NCBI GenBank assembly: GCA_963772335.1 | Contig: CAVYXF010000001.1 | Coordinates: 1,364,001-1,428,000, forward strand | Source of the DNA: CAVYXF01 sp963772335 | Lineage (GTDB): Bacteria; Pseudomonadota; Alphaproteobacteria; Rhizobiales; Rhodomicrobiaceae | Direction of reading: 5' to 3' | DNA: 64,000 bases | In this document: positions 1 to 7,887 of the stretch, in pieces | How the letters are laid out: each line of letters opens with the position of its first letter | Position numbering within the stretch: the stretch's first letter is position 1 | Made by a program: the position numbers and the translations under genes | The notes under the pieces: generated by a model | Seen by the model: the letters and a program-made list of their open reading frames with translations, nothing else | Told to the model about the DNA's origin: nothing | Database searches by the model: none

Positions 1-359
1 CGCTGCTGCTCGGTCGTGGCGCGTTCCTGGTCGGCGACGCTCGGCTCCGGCGCATAGAAGGAGCCGTTATGGGTGAAATAGAGTGACGCGGGGGTCGCCA
101 CGAGGACAACCGCGATGCCGGCAGCGATCTTGTAGGTCATAGGCGCACGCATCTCCTGTCTCCTTTTTGAGTCCGATGCGTGCATGAGACGGGGCGTGCC
201 CTCCTTTCCTTGGGGCTCTTCGCCAGGATTCTTGCCGGCAACTTCCGCGCCCGCATGCTCGAAGGCGGCGAGCGCAGCCGCGAGGGCGGCCGCACGCGCC
301 TCGGGGCGAGGGGGAGGCGTTGGCAGGTCATTGAGATGTTTCAGCTCGTCGTCGGTCAT
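1..359 (-). CDS. VWA-domain protein, YfbK-like, N-terminal part (runs off the window)
   Basis: This open frame starts at an ATG at 359 and reads without a stop to the window edge, so only about 119 residues are visible. The N-terminus (MTDDELKHLNDLPTPPPRPE, then an Ala-rich helix) followed by a basic stretch and one membrane segment near residues 75-90 (YKIAAGIAVVLVATPASLYF) matches the lead-in of alphaproteobacterial YfbK-like von Willebrand factor A proteins. The VWA domain itself would lie outside the window, so the name is by inference. It begins 5 bases after the stop of the ECF sigma gene, consistent with translational coupling. This sigma/VWA pairing is common in Rhizobiales. An internal ATG at 152 has a better Shine-Dalgarno (GGAGACAGG), so a shorter form is possible. 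Confidence 0.7.
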   Translation of the reverse strand, partial: MTDDELKHLNDLPTPPPRPEARAAALAAALAAFEHAGAEVAGKNPGEEPQGKEGTPRLMHASDSKRRQEMRAPMTYKIAAGIAVVLVATPASLYFTHNGSFYAPEPSVADQERATTEQQ

Positions 360-364
360 AAGCG

Positions 365-901
365 TCAAACCGCTGTCTGCAATCGGGATTTGAGGCGCTT
401 CTTCGCCTCGTGCAGATGCCAGGAGACGGTTTTCTCCCGGCATCCCATCACGTGGGCGGCCTCGGAATGGCTGAGCTCCTCGCCATAGACCAGAAGCACG
501 GCATCGCGCTGCTGGCCCGGTAGCGCCCGCACTGCCTCCCAGATCTCTGCGCCGGCGACCAGCTCTTCGGGGGAAGGCTCGCGCTCCTGCGCAGCATCTA
601 TCAGCGCCACGATCTTTGCCGGCTCGAGCGGCATCATCTTTTGCCCGGCCCGCAACCGATCATTCGCCGTGGTGAAGGTGATGCGCCAGAGCCAGGTGGT
701 GAAACTTGCCTCACCGCGGAAGCTCCGGATCGCGGTCGCCAGCTTCACGCACACGTCCTGCGCCACGTCCTCGGCCTGGGCGCGCGAGCCGCAGAGCCGC
801 CAGGCGAGACGATAGATGCGGTCATAATGGCGCTCGATGAGCGCCGTGAACGATACGCGGCACCCACCTGCTGCCTTCTCCGCCAGCGCCTGATCGTTCA
901 T
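365..901 (-). CDS. RNA polymerase sigma factor, ECF subfamily
   Basis: This 178-residue protein has the two-domain ECF layout. Region 2 is at about residues 20-90 (FTALIERHYDRIYRLAWRLC, then DVAQDVCVKLA and FTTWLWRITFTTANDRLR). Region 4 is at about 120-175, with the helix-turn-helix HSEAAHVMGCREKTVSWHLH. It should direct core RNA polymerase to a small set of envelope or stress promoters. It is followed immediately by the YfbK-like VWA gene, so the VWA protein is probably a co-regulated partner rather than a classical anti-sigma factor. No anti-sigma gene of the usual kind is seen. An IS630 element sits about 120 bp upstream of the start codon and could alter its expression. Confidence 0.9.
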   Translation of the reverse strand: MNDQALAEKAAGGCRVSFTALIERHYDRIYRLAWRLCGSRAQAEDVAQDVCVKLATAIRSFRGEASFTTWLWRITFTTANDRLRAGQKMMPLEPAKIVALIDAAQEREPSPEELVAGAEIWEAVRALPGQQRDAVLLVYGEELSHSEAAHVMGCREKTVSWHLHEAKKRLKSRLQTAV

Positions 902-1110
902 GCGCCCACCAGCGTGATGCTCCCGTCTCCTCGGCCATTAGCCATGAGACGGGGCGCTGCGCAATTTCCTTGGGCCGCGTGGTAATTTTTTGTGGAAGCG
1001 AAGAAAGTCGGCGGATGGCTAATACCAACGCTCGTTGAGCGTAAACTCATTTGCAGGATTCCCCCTTGCCGCGAATTGTGATTCACCATGGAAAACGGGG
1101 GAGGTTTTCC

Positions 1111-1659
1111 ATGGGCGCTGCGATCCGGCTTCGTTCGGACTATTCGGGGGATGATCTGCGCCGGCTTGCAAAGGCGAGCCGCGAGGGAGCGCAGACACGG
1201 CGGTTGCTGGCATTGGCAGCGATTTACGACGGCGCCAGTCGCAGCATGGCGGCAAAGATTGGCGGCGTGGGCCTGCAAATCATTCGGGATTGGGTTGTAC
1301 GCTTCAATGAGCGTGGCCCTGACGGGTTGCTGGACCGCAAGGCTCCCGGCAAGACGCCGCTGCTGACCGATGCGTGGCGCGCTGCCTTGAGCCGGATCGT
1401 CGAGGAAGGACCGAAACCTTATCTGGATGGCGTCGTGCGCTGGCGGCTGCTCGATCTGGCGCAATGGCTGTGGGAAGAATTTGGGGTATCGGTGAGCCGG
1501 CAGACGCTCGGGCGGGAATTGCGTGCGATGGGCTTCCGTAAACTGTCGGCCCGCCCACGCCATTATGCGCAGAATGCTGAAGCCATTGAGGAATTCAAAA
1601 AAACTTCCCCGCCGAGCTGGCGGCGGTCCGGGACAAGATTGGGACAGATGTCGAAATAG
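1111..1659 (+). CDS. IS630 transposase, upstream frame (orfA)
   Basis: This is the N-terminal half of the transposase, 182 residues from the ATG at 1111, which has a good ribosome site (GGGGGAGG) 7 bases upstream. It contains the helix-turn-helix region that binds the terminal repeats (RRLLALAAIYDGASRSMAAK, then the WVVRFNERGPDGLLDRK linker typical of IS630 proteins). The conserved protein continues in the -1 frame after the A7 run at 1597-1603. Read in frame, this ORF ends after a short non-conserved tail. The family commonly makes the full enzyme by programmed -1 frameshifting at such a slippery run. Confidence 0.88.
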   Translation: MGAAIRLRSDYSGDDLRRLAKASREGAQTRRLLALAAIYDGASRSMAAKIGGVGLQIIRDWVVRFNERGPDGLLDRKAPGKTPLLTDAWRAALSRIVEEGPKPYLDGVVRWRLLDLAQWLWEEFGVSVSRQTLGRELRAMGFRKLSARPRHYAQNAEAIEEFKKTSPPSWRRSGTRLGQMSK

Positions 1660-2171
1660 AAATCTGGTTCCAGGACGAAGCCCGGATCGGGCAGAAGAAC
1701 AAGATAACCCGCCGCTGGGCGCGGCGTGGAACCCGGCCCCGTGCGCCGCAGGATCAGCGCACGAAGTGGGCTTACATTTTCGGCGCCATCTGCCCGGCGA
1801 AAGGCAAAGGCGCCGGCCTCGTCATGCCCTGGTGCGACACGCCCGCCATGCAGGCGCATCTGCACGAGATCAGCGCCGCGGTGGACCCCGGCGCGCATGC
1901 GGTCATTATGCTCGACCAGGCCGGATGGCATATGTCGGCCAGGCTCGAAGTGCCCCGCAACATTACCCTTCTGCCGCTGCCACCCCGTTCGCCGGAATTG
2001 AACCCGCAAGAAAATGTCTGGCAGTTCCTGCGGGACAACTGGCTCTCCAACCGAATCTTCAGCTCCTACGACGACATCGTCGCCCATGGCTGCCAGGCGT
2101 GGAACAGGCTGACCAGCCAGCCCTGGCGCATCATGTCCATCGGCCTTCGCGACTGGGCTCATGGGTTCTAA
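1602..2171 (+). CDS. IS630 transposase, downstream frame (orfB, DDE catalytic domain)
   Basis: This frame is open from the A7 slippery run to 2171 and supplies the catalytic half. The first Asp is in FQDEARIGQKN, the second in VIMLDQAGWH, and the Glu in PPRSPELNPQENVWQFLRD, so the DDE triad is complete. The frame has no convincing start of its own near its beginning (the first ATG is at 1824, after the first catalytic Asp), which supports production by -1 frameshifting from orfA. No internal stop or deletion is seen, so the element may still be mobile. Confidence 0.88.
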   Translation, partial: NFPAELAAVRDKIGTDVEIEIWFQDEARIGQKNKITRRWARRGTRPRAPQDQRTKWAYIFGAICPAKGKGAGLVMPWCDTPAMQAHLHEISAAVDPGAHAVIMLDQAGWHMSARLEVPRNITLLPLPPRSPELNPQENVWQFLRDNWLSNRIFSSYDDIVAHGCQAWNRLTSQPWRIMSIGLRDWAHGF

Positions 2172-2190
2172 TCAATGAGCATTGGTATAA

Positions 2191-2814
2191 TTAGCCGCCA
2201 TCGCCGTTTTCGAGCGGACGGTGCCGCGGCTTCGCGTGCAGTTGGTCGACGAGAGCTGGAGACTGGCTCTCAATCGGGGCCATCTCGGTATTCCAGGACG
2301 ACTGCGCCTTGCTTGAAGGCTTCGGCGTGGTCTTGGCAGGCGTAACCGGTTTTGCCGCGGCCGGCTGCTGTGCCTTTGCCGGGGCGACGGCAGGCTTGGC
2401 CGCGGGCTTCACTGCCGCCGATTGATCACGGCGTTCCGGCATGGGCACCTTGCTGTGGCCAACAGGAGCGGCGGGGCCGTCCTCATCCGGGCCATCCTCC
2501 GCTTCATCCTGCACTTGCAGGTTGACCACCGCCAGGCCACAGCGGAACTTCAACTGCTCATCGATGGTGAGATAGCGCTTCACCAGATTAAGCTCGGCCT
2601 GGGCGAGATTGGCTTTTGCCCAGTCCGCCCCTTTGGCGAACTCCTTATCCACACCGAGCACAATGAGCGCCTGCTTTTCCGCCTGAAGCTTGCTGCACGC
2701 ATCCTTGTCCAGCGGCTCAGCGGCAAGGCCCGCCGGCCCGGCTGCAAGGACCAGGACAACCGCAGCGCCAATGTTCTTGTGCCAACGGAAAAGGGATAGC
2801 GGACGAAGAAACAT
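2191..2814 (-). CDS. Conserved hypothetical secreted protein
   Basis: This 207-residue protein has an N-terminal signal segment (WHKNIGAAVVLVLAAGPAGLAAEP) and then a short helical domain with two cysteines about 50 residues apart (ACSKLQAEKQALIVLGVDKE and QLKFRCGLAVV). The C-terminal half is low-complexity, rich in Ala, Pro and Lys. I do not recognise a family with a known function. The arrangement suggests a periplasmic protein with a disulfide-held helical domain and a flexible tail that may contact the cell wall. The ATG at 2814 is preferred over an upstream TTG. The gene lies downstream of tpiA on the same strand, so it may share that promoter. Confidence 0.65.
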   Translation of the reverse strand: MFLRPLSLFRWHKNIGAAVVLVLAAGPAGLAAEPLDKDACSKLQAEKQALIVLGVDKEFAKGADWAKANLAQAELNLVKRYLTIDEQLKFRCGLAVVNLQVQDEAEDGPDEDGPAAPVGHSKVPMPERRDQSAAVKPAAKPAVAPAKAQQPAAAKPVTPAKTTPKPSSKAQSSWNTEMAPIESQSPALVDQLHAKPRHRPLENGDGG

Positions 2815-2878
2815 AGATACCACCGCTCTCGTTTGGAATGGAACCTGCCGCAAAGCGCGAGCGCCCCAGCCGATGATC

Positions 2879-3661
2879 CTAGCCGGCCCCCGGCCGCGGT
2901 CCGGCCCCGGCAGCTATCACAGCGAGAAAGTCATCAGCCTTGAGGCTCGCCCCTCCGACTAGCCCGCCATCCACATGCTCGATTGTCAAGAGCTCGGCGG
3001 CGTTCTTCGGGTTCACCGAGCCGCCGTAAAGAATCCGTGTCCCTTGCGCCACAGTGTCCCCTTTGAGCTTGGCAAGTTCGCCACGCAGAAAACGATGCGC
3101 CTCCGCGACGTCGGCAACCGAAGGCGTTAGCCCCGTACCGATCGCCCAGACCGGCTCGTAAGCGATGACCGTATTTGCGGCATCCGCCGTTTCAGAGAGC
3201 GAGCCTTTCAGCTGGCGGGCCATCACGGCCAAAGTCAGGCCGAGGCGGCGTTCGCCGGCGGTTTCTCCCAGACAAATGATCGCGATGAGGCCGCTCGCAT
3301 GGGCAGCTTTCGCCTTTTCGCGCACATCCTCGTCGCGTTCGCCGTGGAGGGAGCGCCGCTCCGAATGGCCCACGATCACCGCCTTGGCGCCGCTATCGGC
3401 CAGCATCGGCGCGGAGAGGTCGCCGGTATAGGCGCCGGAGGCCTTCGCATTGCAATCCTGGCCGCCGATCATAATTGGCGTCGCCTCGGCCTCGGCGGCA
3501 AAGGATGCGATCAGCGTTGCCGGCGGACAGATCATGATGTCGGCGCGCTCGCCATAGCCGCCGGCACCTACGCCTTCGCGCAGGCGCCGCAGCTCGGCGA
3601 TGGAGGCTTTGAGCCCGTTCATCTTCCAGTTGCCGGCAATCAGGGGGCGTCGCGGCGCCAT
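2879..3661 (-). CDS. tpiA: Triosephosphate isomerase
   Basis: This enzyme interconverts dihydroxyacetone phosphate and glyceraldehyde 3-phosphate in glycolysis and gluconeogenesis. The 260-residue protein has all catalytic motifs: IAGNWKMNG with the electrophilic Lys, VGHSERR with the catalytic His, and AYEPVWAIGTG with the catalytic Glu. The phosphate-binding LYGGSVNPKN and GGLVGGASL near the C-terminus complete the TIM barrel. The open frame extends further upstream, but the ATG at 3661 (MAPRRPLIAGNW) gives the family-typical start. It is divergent from the PpiD-like gene with about 175 bp between them, a common arrangement in Rhizobiales. Confidence 0.97.
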   Translation of the reverse strand: MAPRRPLIAGNWKMNGLKASIAELRRLREGVGAGGYGERADIMICPPATLIASFAAEAEATPIMIGGQDCNAKASGAYTGDLSAPMLADSGAKAVIVGHSERRSLHGERDEDVREKAKAAHASGLIAIICLGETAGERRLGLTLAVMARQLKGSLSETADAANTVIAYEPVWAIGTGLTPSVADVAEAHRFLRGELAKLKGDTVAQGTRILYGGSVNPKNAAELLTIEHVDGGLVGGASLKADDFLAVIAAGAGPRPGAG

Positions 3662-3836
3662 GGGACTATTTCCTCGCCTTTCGGCCTTGACTTTATCTTC
3701 CGAGCGGCCTTGATCTATGCGCAACAGAACGGTTCTGGCAAGCGCGGAGCATACCGCTCGCCTGCGGAGCCCGGTCCCCACGCAAGATTTCCGCACATGA
3801 TTTTCGGCGTGGGAAAGCGGATGAGAAAGTAAGCCG

Positions 3837-5726
3837 ATGCTGAATTCCCTTCGAAACGCTGCAGGCAGCTGGGTCGCCAAGATCCTGTTCGGTCTCCTGG
3901 TGATCAGCTTCGCTGCGTGGGGTGCGGGCGACTGGAGCCGCGGCTACCGGCGCGAGAAGCTCGCCGAAGTCGGCGGCCGGGAGATCACGCCTGCGGAGTT
4001 CGAGCGCGCTTACCAAACGCAGCTCGCCATCATCAGCCAGCAGCTCGGCCGTCAGGTGACGAGCGCCGAGGCGCGCAATTTTGGGCTCACCCAGCGTGTG
4101 CTTCAGAATCTGGTGGGTGCAGCAGCCATTAACATTCAGGCCGAGCGGATGAACCTCGGCATCTCGGATGCGGCGATCACCGAGAATATCCGCAATGAGA
4201 GCAGCTTCGAGGGCGAGGACGGCAAATTCAGCCCGACGATCTTCCAGCAGGCGCTCCGCGCCAACGGTCTCACCGAGCCGGCCTTCGTCGAGATGCAGCG
4301 CCGGGAGATCATTCGCGGCCAGCTGGTCGGCACATTGACCGAAGCCCCTGCCGTGCCGCGCACGCTGCTCGAGGCGCTCAACCACTTCCGCAATGACGAG
4401 CGCACACTGAAATATTTCATTCTGCCCGCCGAAGCCGCCGGGACTATTGAGACGCCAAGCGAGGATACGCTGAAGGCCTATTATGAGGAGCACAAGCACA
4501 ACTTCACGGCGCCGGAATATCGCCGCGCCGAGATCCTGCTGCTGTCGCCGGAAAAGCTGAAGGATGCAATCAGCGTGTCTGATGCCGATCTCAAAGCGGC
4601 CTATGAGGCGACTAAGGCGGCCTATACTGTGCCGGAGCGGCGCACCATCCAGCAGCTGGTGTTCAAGGACATGGCAGCGGCCGAGGATGCCAGCAAAAAG
4701 CTCAGCGAAGGCGCCGATTTCATGCAGCTCGGCAAGGAGCTGGGCCTAAAGGACGGCGACATCGAGCTCGGCACTTTCACGAAGGAGCAGTTCGCCGACC
4801 GCAAGGTGGCCGAAGCGGCCTTTCAGCTGGAGAAGGACAAGCCAAGCGCGCCGATCGCCGGGTTCTCGCCGGTCATCGTCCGCGTGACCGAGATCCGGCC
4901 TGGGTCGGTGAAGAGCTTCGATGAGGTGAAGGACCAGGTGAAGAACGAGCTCGCCAAAGCCCGCGCGAGCGAGGAAATCTCCAAGCTCTACGACAAGGTC
5001 GAGGACGAACGCGCGGCAGGCTCGACCCTCGCCGAGATCGCCAAGAAGCTCAATATCGAGCACAAGGAGGTGACCATCTCCCGCCAGGGTGTCGACCGCG
5101 AGGGCAAGAAGCTGGACATCCCCGGCAATCCGCAGGACGTGGTCCGCCAGGTCTTCGAGAGCGATGTCGGTGTGGAAAACAACCCAGTCTCGCTGGGTGA
5201 TGAGGGCTATGCCTTCGTCAATGTCGCGGAGGTCATCCCGGAGCGCCAGCGCCCATTCGAGGAGGTGCGTGAGGACGTCGCCAAGGCCTGGGCCGAGGAA
5301 GAGACGCGCAACCGTCTTGCCAAGAAGTCGGACGAGCTGGTCGCCGAGCTTGGCAAGGGCCGGAGCATGGATGACGTCGCCGCCTCGGTGAAGGGGGCCG
5401 TGAAGACCACGCCTTCCATAAAGCGCACCGGCGCCGAACCCGGTTTGCCGATCTCAGCGATCAGCCAGGCCTTCAGCTTGCCCGAGAACGGGGTCGGCTC
5501 GGCCCTTACCACCGACCGCAAGGGGCGCGCGATCTTCCAGGTGACGGCGATCACCCCTGCCCCGCCGCTCGATGACAAAGGCGCCGAAGAGCTGCGCGGC
5601 GAGATCAGCCGCGGGTTCTCCAACGACTATATGGCGCAATATGTGAACGGCCTGCAGACCGCCGAGGGCGTCAAAGTCAACCCCAAGGCGATCGCCAATC
5701 TTGTCGGCGGCGAGCAGCCGGAATAA
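3837..5726 (+). CDS. ppiD: PpiD/SurA-like peptidyl-prolyl isomerase, membrane-anchored periplasmic chaperone
   Basis: This 629-residue protein has one N-terminal membrane anchor (residues about 14-30, KILFGLLVISFAAWGAG), a SurA-N/PpiD-type helical region at about 40-200, and a parvulin-type region at about 235-360 (YRRAEILLL, RRTIQQLVFKDMAAAEDASKKL, FADRKVAEAAFQLEKDKPSAPI). A second, weaker PPIase-like repeat occupies residues 380-600. It should assist folding of exported proteins at the outer face of the inner membrane. It is followed after about 70 bp by trpE, an order seen in other Rhizobiales. Parvulin catalytic residues are poorly kept in PpiD proteins, so isomerase activity is not assured. 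Confidence 0.9.
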   Translation: MLNSLRNAAGSWVAKILFGLLVISFAAWGAGDWSRGYRREKLAEVGGREITPAEFERAYQTQLAIISQQLGRQVTSAEARNFGLTQRVLQNLVGAAAINIQAERMNLGISDAAITENIRNESSFEGEDGKFSPTIFQQALRANGLTEPAFVEMQRREIIRGQLVGTLTEAPAVPRTLLEALNHFRNDERTLKYFILPAEAAGTIETPSEDTLKAYYEEHKHNFTAPEYRRAEILLLSPEKLKDAISVSDADLKAAYEATKAAYTVPERRTIQQLVFKDMAAAEDASKKLSEGADFMQLGKELGLKDGDIELGTFTKEQFADRKVAEAAFQLEKDKPSAPIAGFSPVIVRVTEIRPGSVKSFDEVKDQVKNELAKARASEEISKLYDKVEDERAAGSTLAEIAKKLNIEHKEVTISRQGVDREGKKLDIPGNPQDVVRQVFESDVGVENNPVSLGDEGYAFVNVAEVIPERQRPFEEVREDVAKAWAEEETRNRLAKKSDELVAELGKGRSMDDVAASVKGAVKTTPSIKRTGAEPGLPISAISQAFSLPENGVGSALTTDRKGRAIFQVTAITPAPPLDDKGAEELRGEISRGFSNDYMAQYVNGLQTAEGVKVNPKAIANLVGGEQPE

Positions 5727-5794
5727 TCACCTAAAAGCGCGGGGACAAGAGAAGGTGACCTTTCCCCCGCGCATTATTACCACGGCGGACTCCC

Positions 5795-7313
5795 ATGCGG
5801 CTCTATCCCGACTATGCGGAATTTTGTGAGATTCACGCCAATGGCGAGCCGCAGGCGGTCTGGACCCGGCTGATCGCCGATCTCGAAACCCCGGTCTCGG
5901 CGATGCTGAAGATCGCCCATGATCAGCCGATGAGCTTTCTGCTCGAATCCGTCGAGGGCGGGGCGGTGCGCGGGCGCTATTCCATCATCGGCTTTGCTCC
6001 GGACCTGATCTGGCGCGCACAGGGCGACAGGGCAGAGATCAACCGCACGCCCACCCGCAATCCCGACAAGTTCGAGGCCTGCGAGGGCGGCACGCTTGAG
6101 GCTTTGCGCGATCTGCTGGAGGCATCGCGCATCGATCTGCCCCCTTCCCTTCCCCCGATGGCGCTCGGCATCTTCGGCTATATGGGCTACGACACGGTGC
6201 GCCTGATCGAGCGGCTGCCGGACGCCCAACCCCGATCCGATCGGCATCCCCGATGCGCTCCTGATCCGCCCGACGGTGATGGTGATCTTCGATGCGGTGA
6301 AGGACGAGATCACGGTGGTCACCCCTGTGCGCCCGCAAAAGCGCCAATCGGCCAAGACCGCCTATAGCCGCGCCACTGAACGGCTCGCCATGGTGGTGGA
6401 CGCGCTCGACAAGCCGCTCGCCCATGGCCCCGCACCGAACGGCGCCGCTCTCGAATTTCCCAAGACCGTCTCTAACACCACGCCCGCCGAGTTCGAGGGG
6501 ATGGTGATAAAGGCTAAGGAGTACATCGCCGCCGGCGACATCTTCCAGGTGGTGCTCTCCCAGCGCTTCTCTTCGCCTTTCGATCTGCCGCCTTTTGCGC
6601 TCTACCGGGCGCTGCGCCGCACCAACCCTTCGCCCTTTCTCTATTATCTCAATTTCGGCGGCTTCGCCGTGGCGGGATCGAGCCCGGAAATCCTGGTGCG
6701 GGTGCGCGACGGCCAGGTCACCATCCGTCCGATTGCCGGAACGCGTCCGCGCGGCGCGAACGCCGACGAGGACCGCCGCTTTGCCGAGGAGCTGCTCGCC
6801 GACGAGAAGGAGCGGGCCGAGCATTTGATGCTGCTCGATCTCGGCCGCAACGATGTCGGGCGGGTCGCCAAGATCGGCACGGTGCGGGTGACGGACAGCT
6901 TCTTCCTCGAGCATTACAGCCACGTCATGCACATCGTCTCCAATGTCGCCGGCGAGCTGTCGCCAAATTACGACGCGGTGGACGCGCTGATGGCCGGCTT
7001 CCCCGCCGGCACGGTGTCCGGTGCGCCGAAGGTGCGGGCGATGGAGATTATCGATGAGCTGGAGAAGGAAAAGCGCGGGCTTTACGCGGGATGCGTGGGC
7101 TATTTCTCCGCGGCCGGCGAGATGGACACCTGCATCGTGCTGCGCACCTCGCTGATCAAGGACGGGGTGATGCATGTGCAGGCCGGCGCCGGGATCGTCG
7201 CGGATAGCGTGCCGGCCTCCGAGCAGCGCGAATGCGAGATGAAGGCGATGGCACTGTTCCGCGCCGCGGAGGAAGCGGTCAGGTTTGCCAGTGAGGCGAA
7301 GCGGGGGCAGTAG
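5795..7313 (+). pseudogene. trpE: Anthranilate synthase component I, split by a single-base frameshift
   Basis: TrpE makes anthranilate from chorismate in tryptophan synthesis. The first frame (5795-6367) carries the N-terminal domain with the regulatory LLESVEGG motif and FGYMGYDTVR; the second (in frame by 6276, to 7313) carries the chorismate-binding domain with GDIFQVVLSQRF, RPIAGTRPRG, ERAEHLMLLDLGRND, FPAGTVSGAPKVRAMEIID and AGAGIVADS. Removing one C from the CCC at 6225-6227 restores LPDANPDPIGIPDALL and a normal 505-residue protein. The total length is 3n+1. All catalytic motifs are present, so a sequence error is more likely than true decay. The usual trpG/trpD/trpC neighbours do not follow. 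Confidence 0.9.
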
Positions 7314-7373
7314 TGTCTTGGCGCGCTCGGATGTCAAAGATCGCATTCATTGACCCTCGCGTTTAAACACAAC

Positions 7374-7407
7374 AAAGCTCCTCGCCGGGCCGTACCCGCG
7401 AGGCTTT
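7374..7407 (+). terminator. Possible hairpin terminator after trpE
   Basis: The segment can fold as AAAG/CTTT plus CCTCGC/GCGAGG plus GGG/CCC around a CCGTA loop, with small bulges. It lies about 60 bp after the trpE stop. There is no long T run after it, so it may be a weak or Rho-assisted terminator. Confidence 0.35.
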
Positions 7408-7429
7408 CCGTCAGTTCTGCCCCTCATAT

Positions 7430-7887
7430 GAAATGAGGGACGCAGGGGCGGCCGTTCGGCCTGTATTTTTTAAGTGGTGGCCTTCCGGCCGCCCCATGCG
7501 CGGTGATATTTTGGTTCACCTGCTTCGCCTTACCATTCTTCGCGTCCCGGACGACACTGTCTCGGCACACGCGAGTGTCACTGGGCATCGCAGCCCAGGA
7601 GGAAGCAACCGACCCCCTGAATCCGGGTTCGTTACACCCACCGCGAGGCTGACCTCCGTTTCCGGCCACTTTTGGGCCTCTTTCCGGATTGGCCATGCCC
7701 CCGCGGATTTATCAGGCACCGCTTCTTCCTCCTCCTGGCAAGTCGGTCTTAAGCCCGGCGTCCCTCTGGAGGAAGAACGAGGCGAGTGTACGAGACACAG
7801 AAGAGGCGGGGATAAGTTTGGGCGTGAAGATGCGAGCATGGTGAACGAAGCGTTTCGGCATAACGATGACTGCTTGCGCCTGAGGCT
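7430..7887. other. Structured non-coding stretch between trpE and IS1182, possible dispersed repeat
   Basis: These 450 bases carry no convincing gene. Several overlapping open frames exist on both strands, none with a recognisable domain or good ribosome site. There are notable palindromes: CCTCATATGAAATGAGG at about 7421-7438, and GGGGCGGCC (7445-7453) against GGCCGCCCC (7487-7495). The minus-strand frame 7424-7696 reads like peptides often predicted in repeated intergenic elements of Bradyrhizobium relatives, but that is a weak recollection. A remnant of an older insertion or a structured RNA are both possible. Confidence 0.3.

Larger units (their letters stand above)
1020..2189 (+). mobile_element. 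IS630-family insertion sequence, apparently intact
   Basis: The element is about 1.17 kb with imperfect terminal inverted repeats: 1022-1039 (ATACCAACGCTCGTTGAG) against the reverse complement of 2171-2188 (15 of 18 positions match). TA dinucleotides at 1020-1021 and 2188-2189 fit the TA target duplication of the IS630/Tc1-mariner superfamily, although the exact edge is uncertain by one base. It carries a transposase in two overlapping frames joined at an A7 run. It lies between the ECF sigma gene and a secreted-protein gene whose stop codon is directly beside the right end; that stop appears native, so the insertion probably did not truncate the gene. Confidence 0.88.

Noticed and set aside
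2191..2814. Truncation of the secreted-protein gene by the IS630 insertion
   Set aside because: The stop codon lies outside the element in flanking sequence and would exist without the insertion.
6039..7346. 435-codon minus-strand frame opposite trpE
   Set aside because: No domain; it is the antisense shadow of the conserved TrpE sequence.
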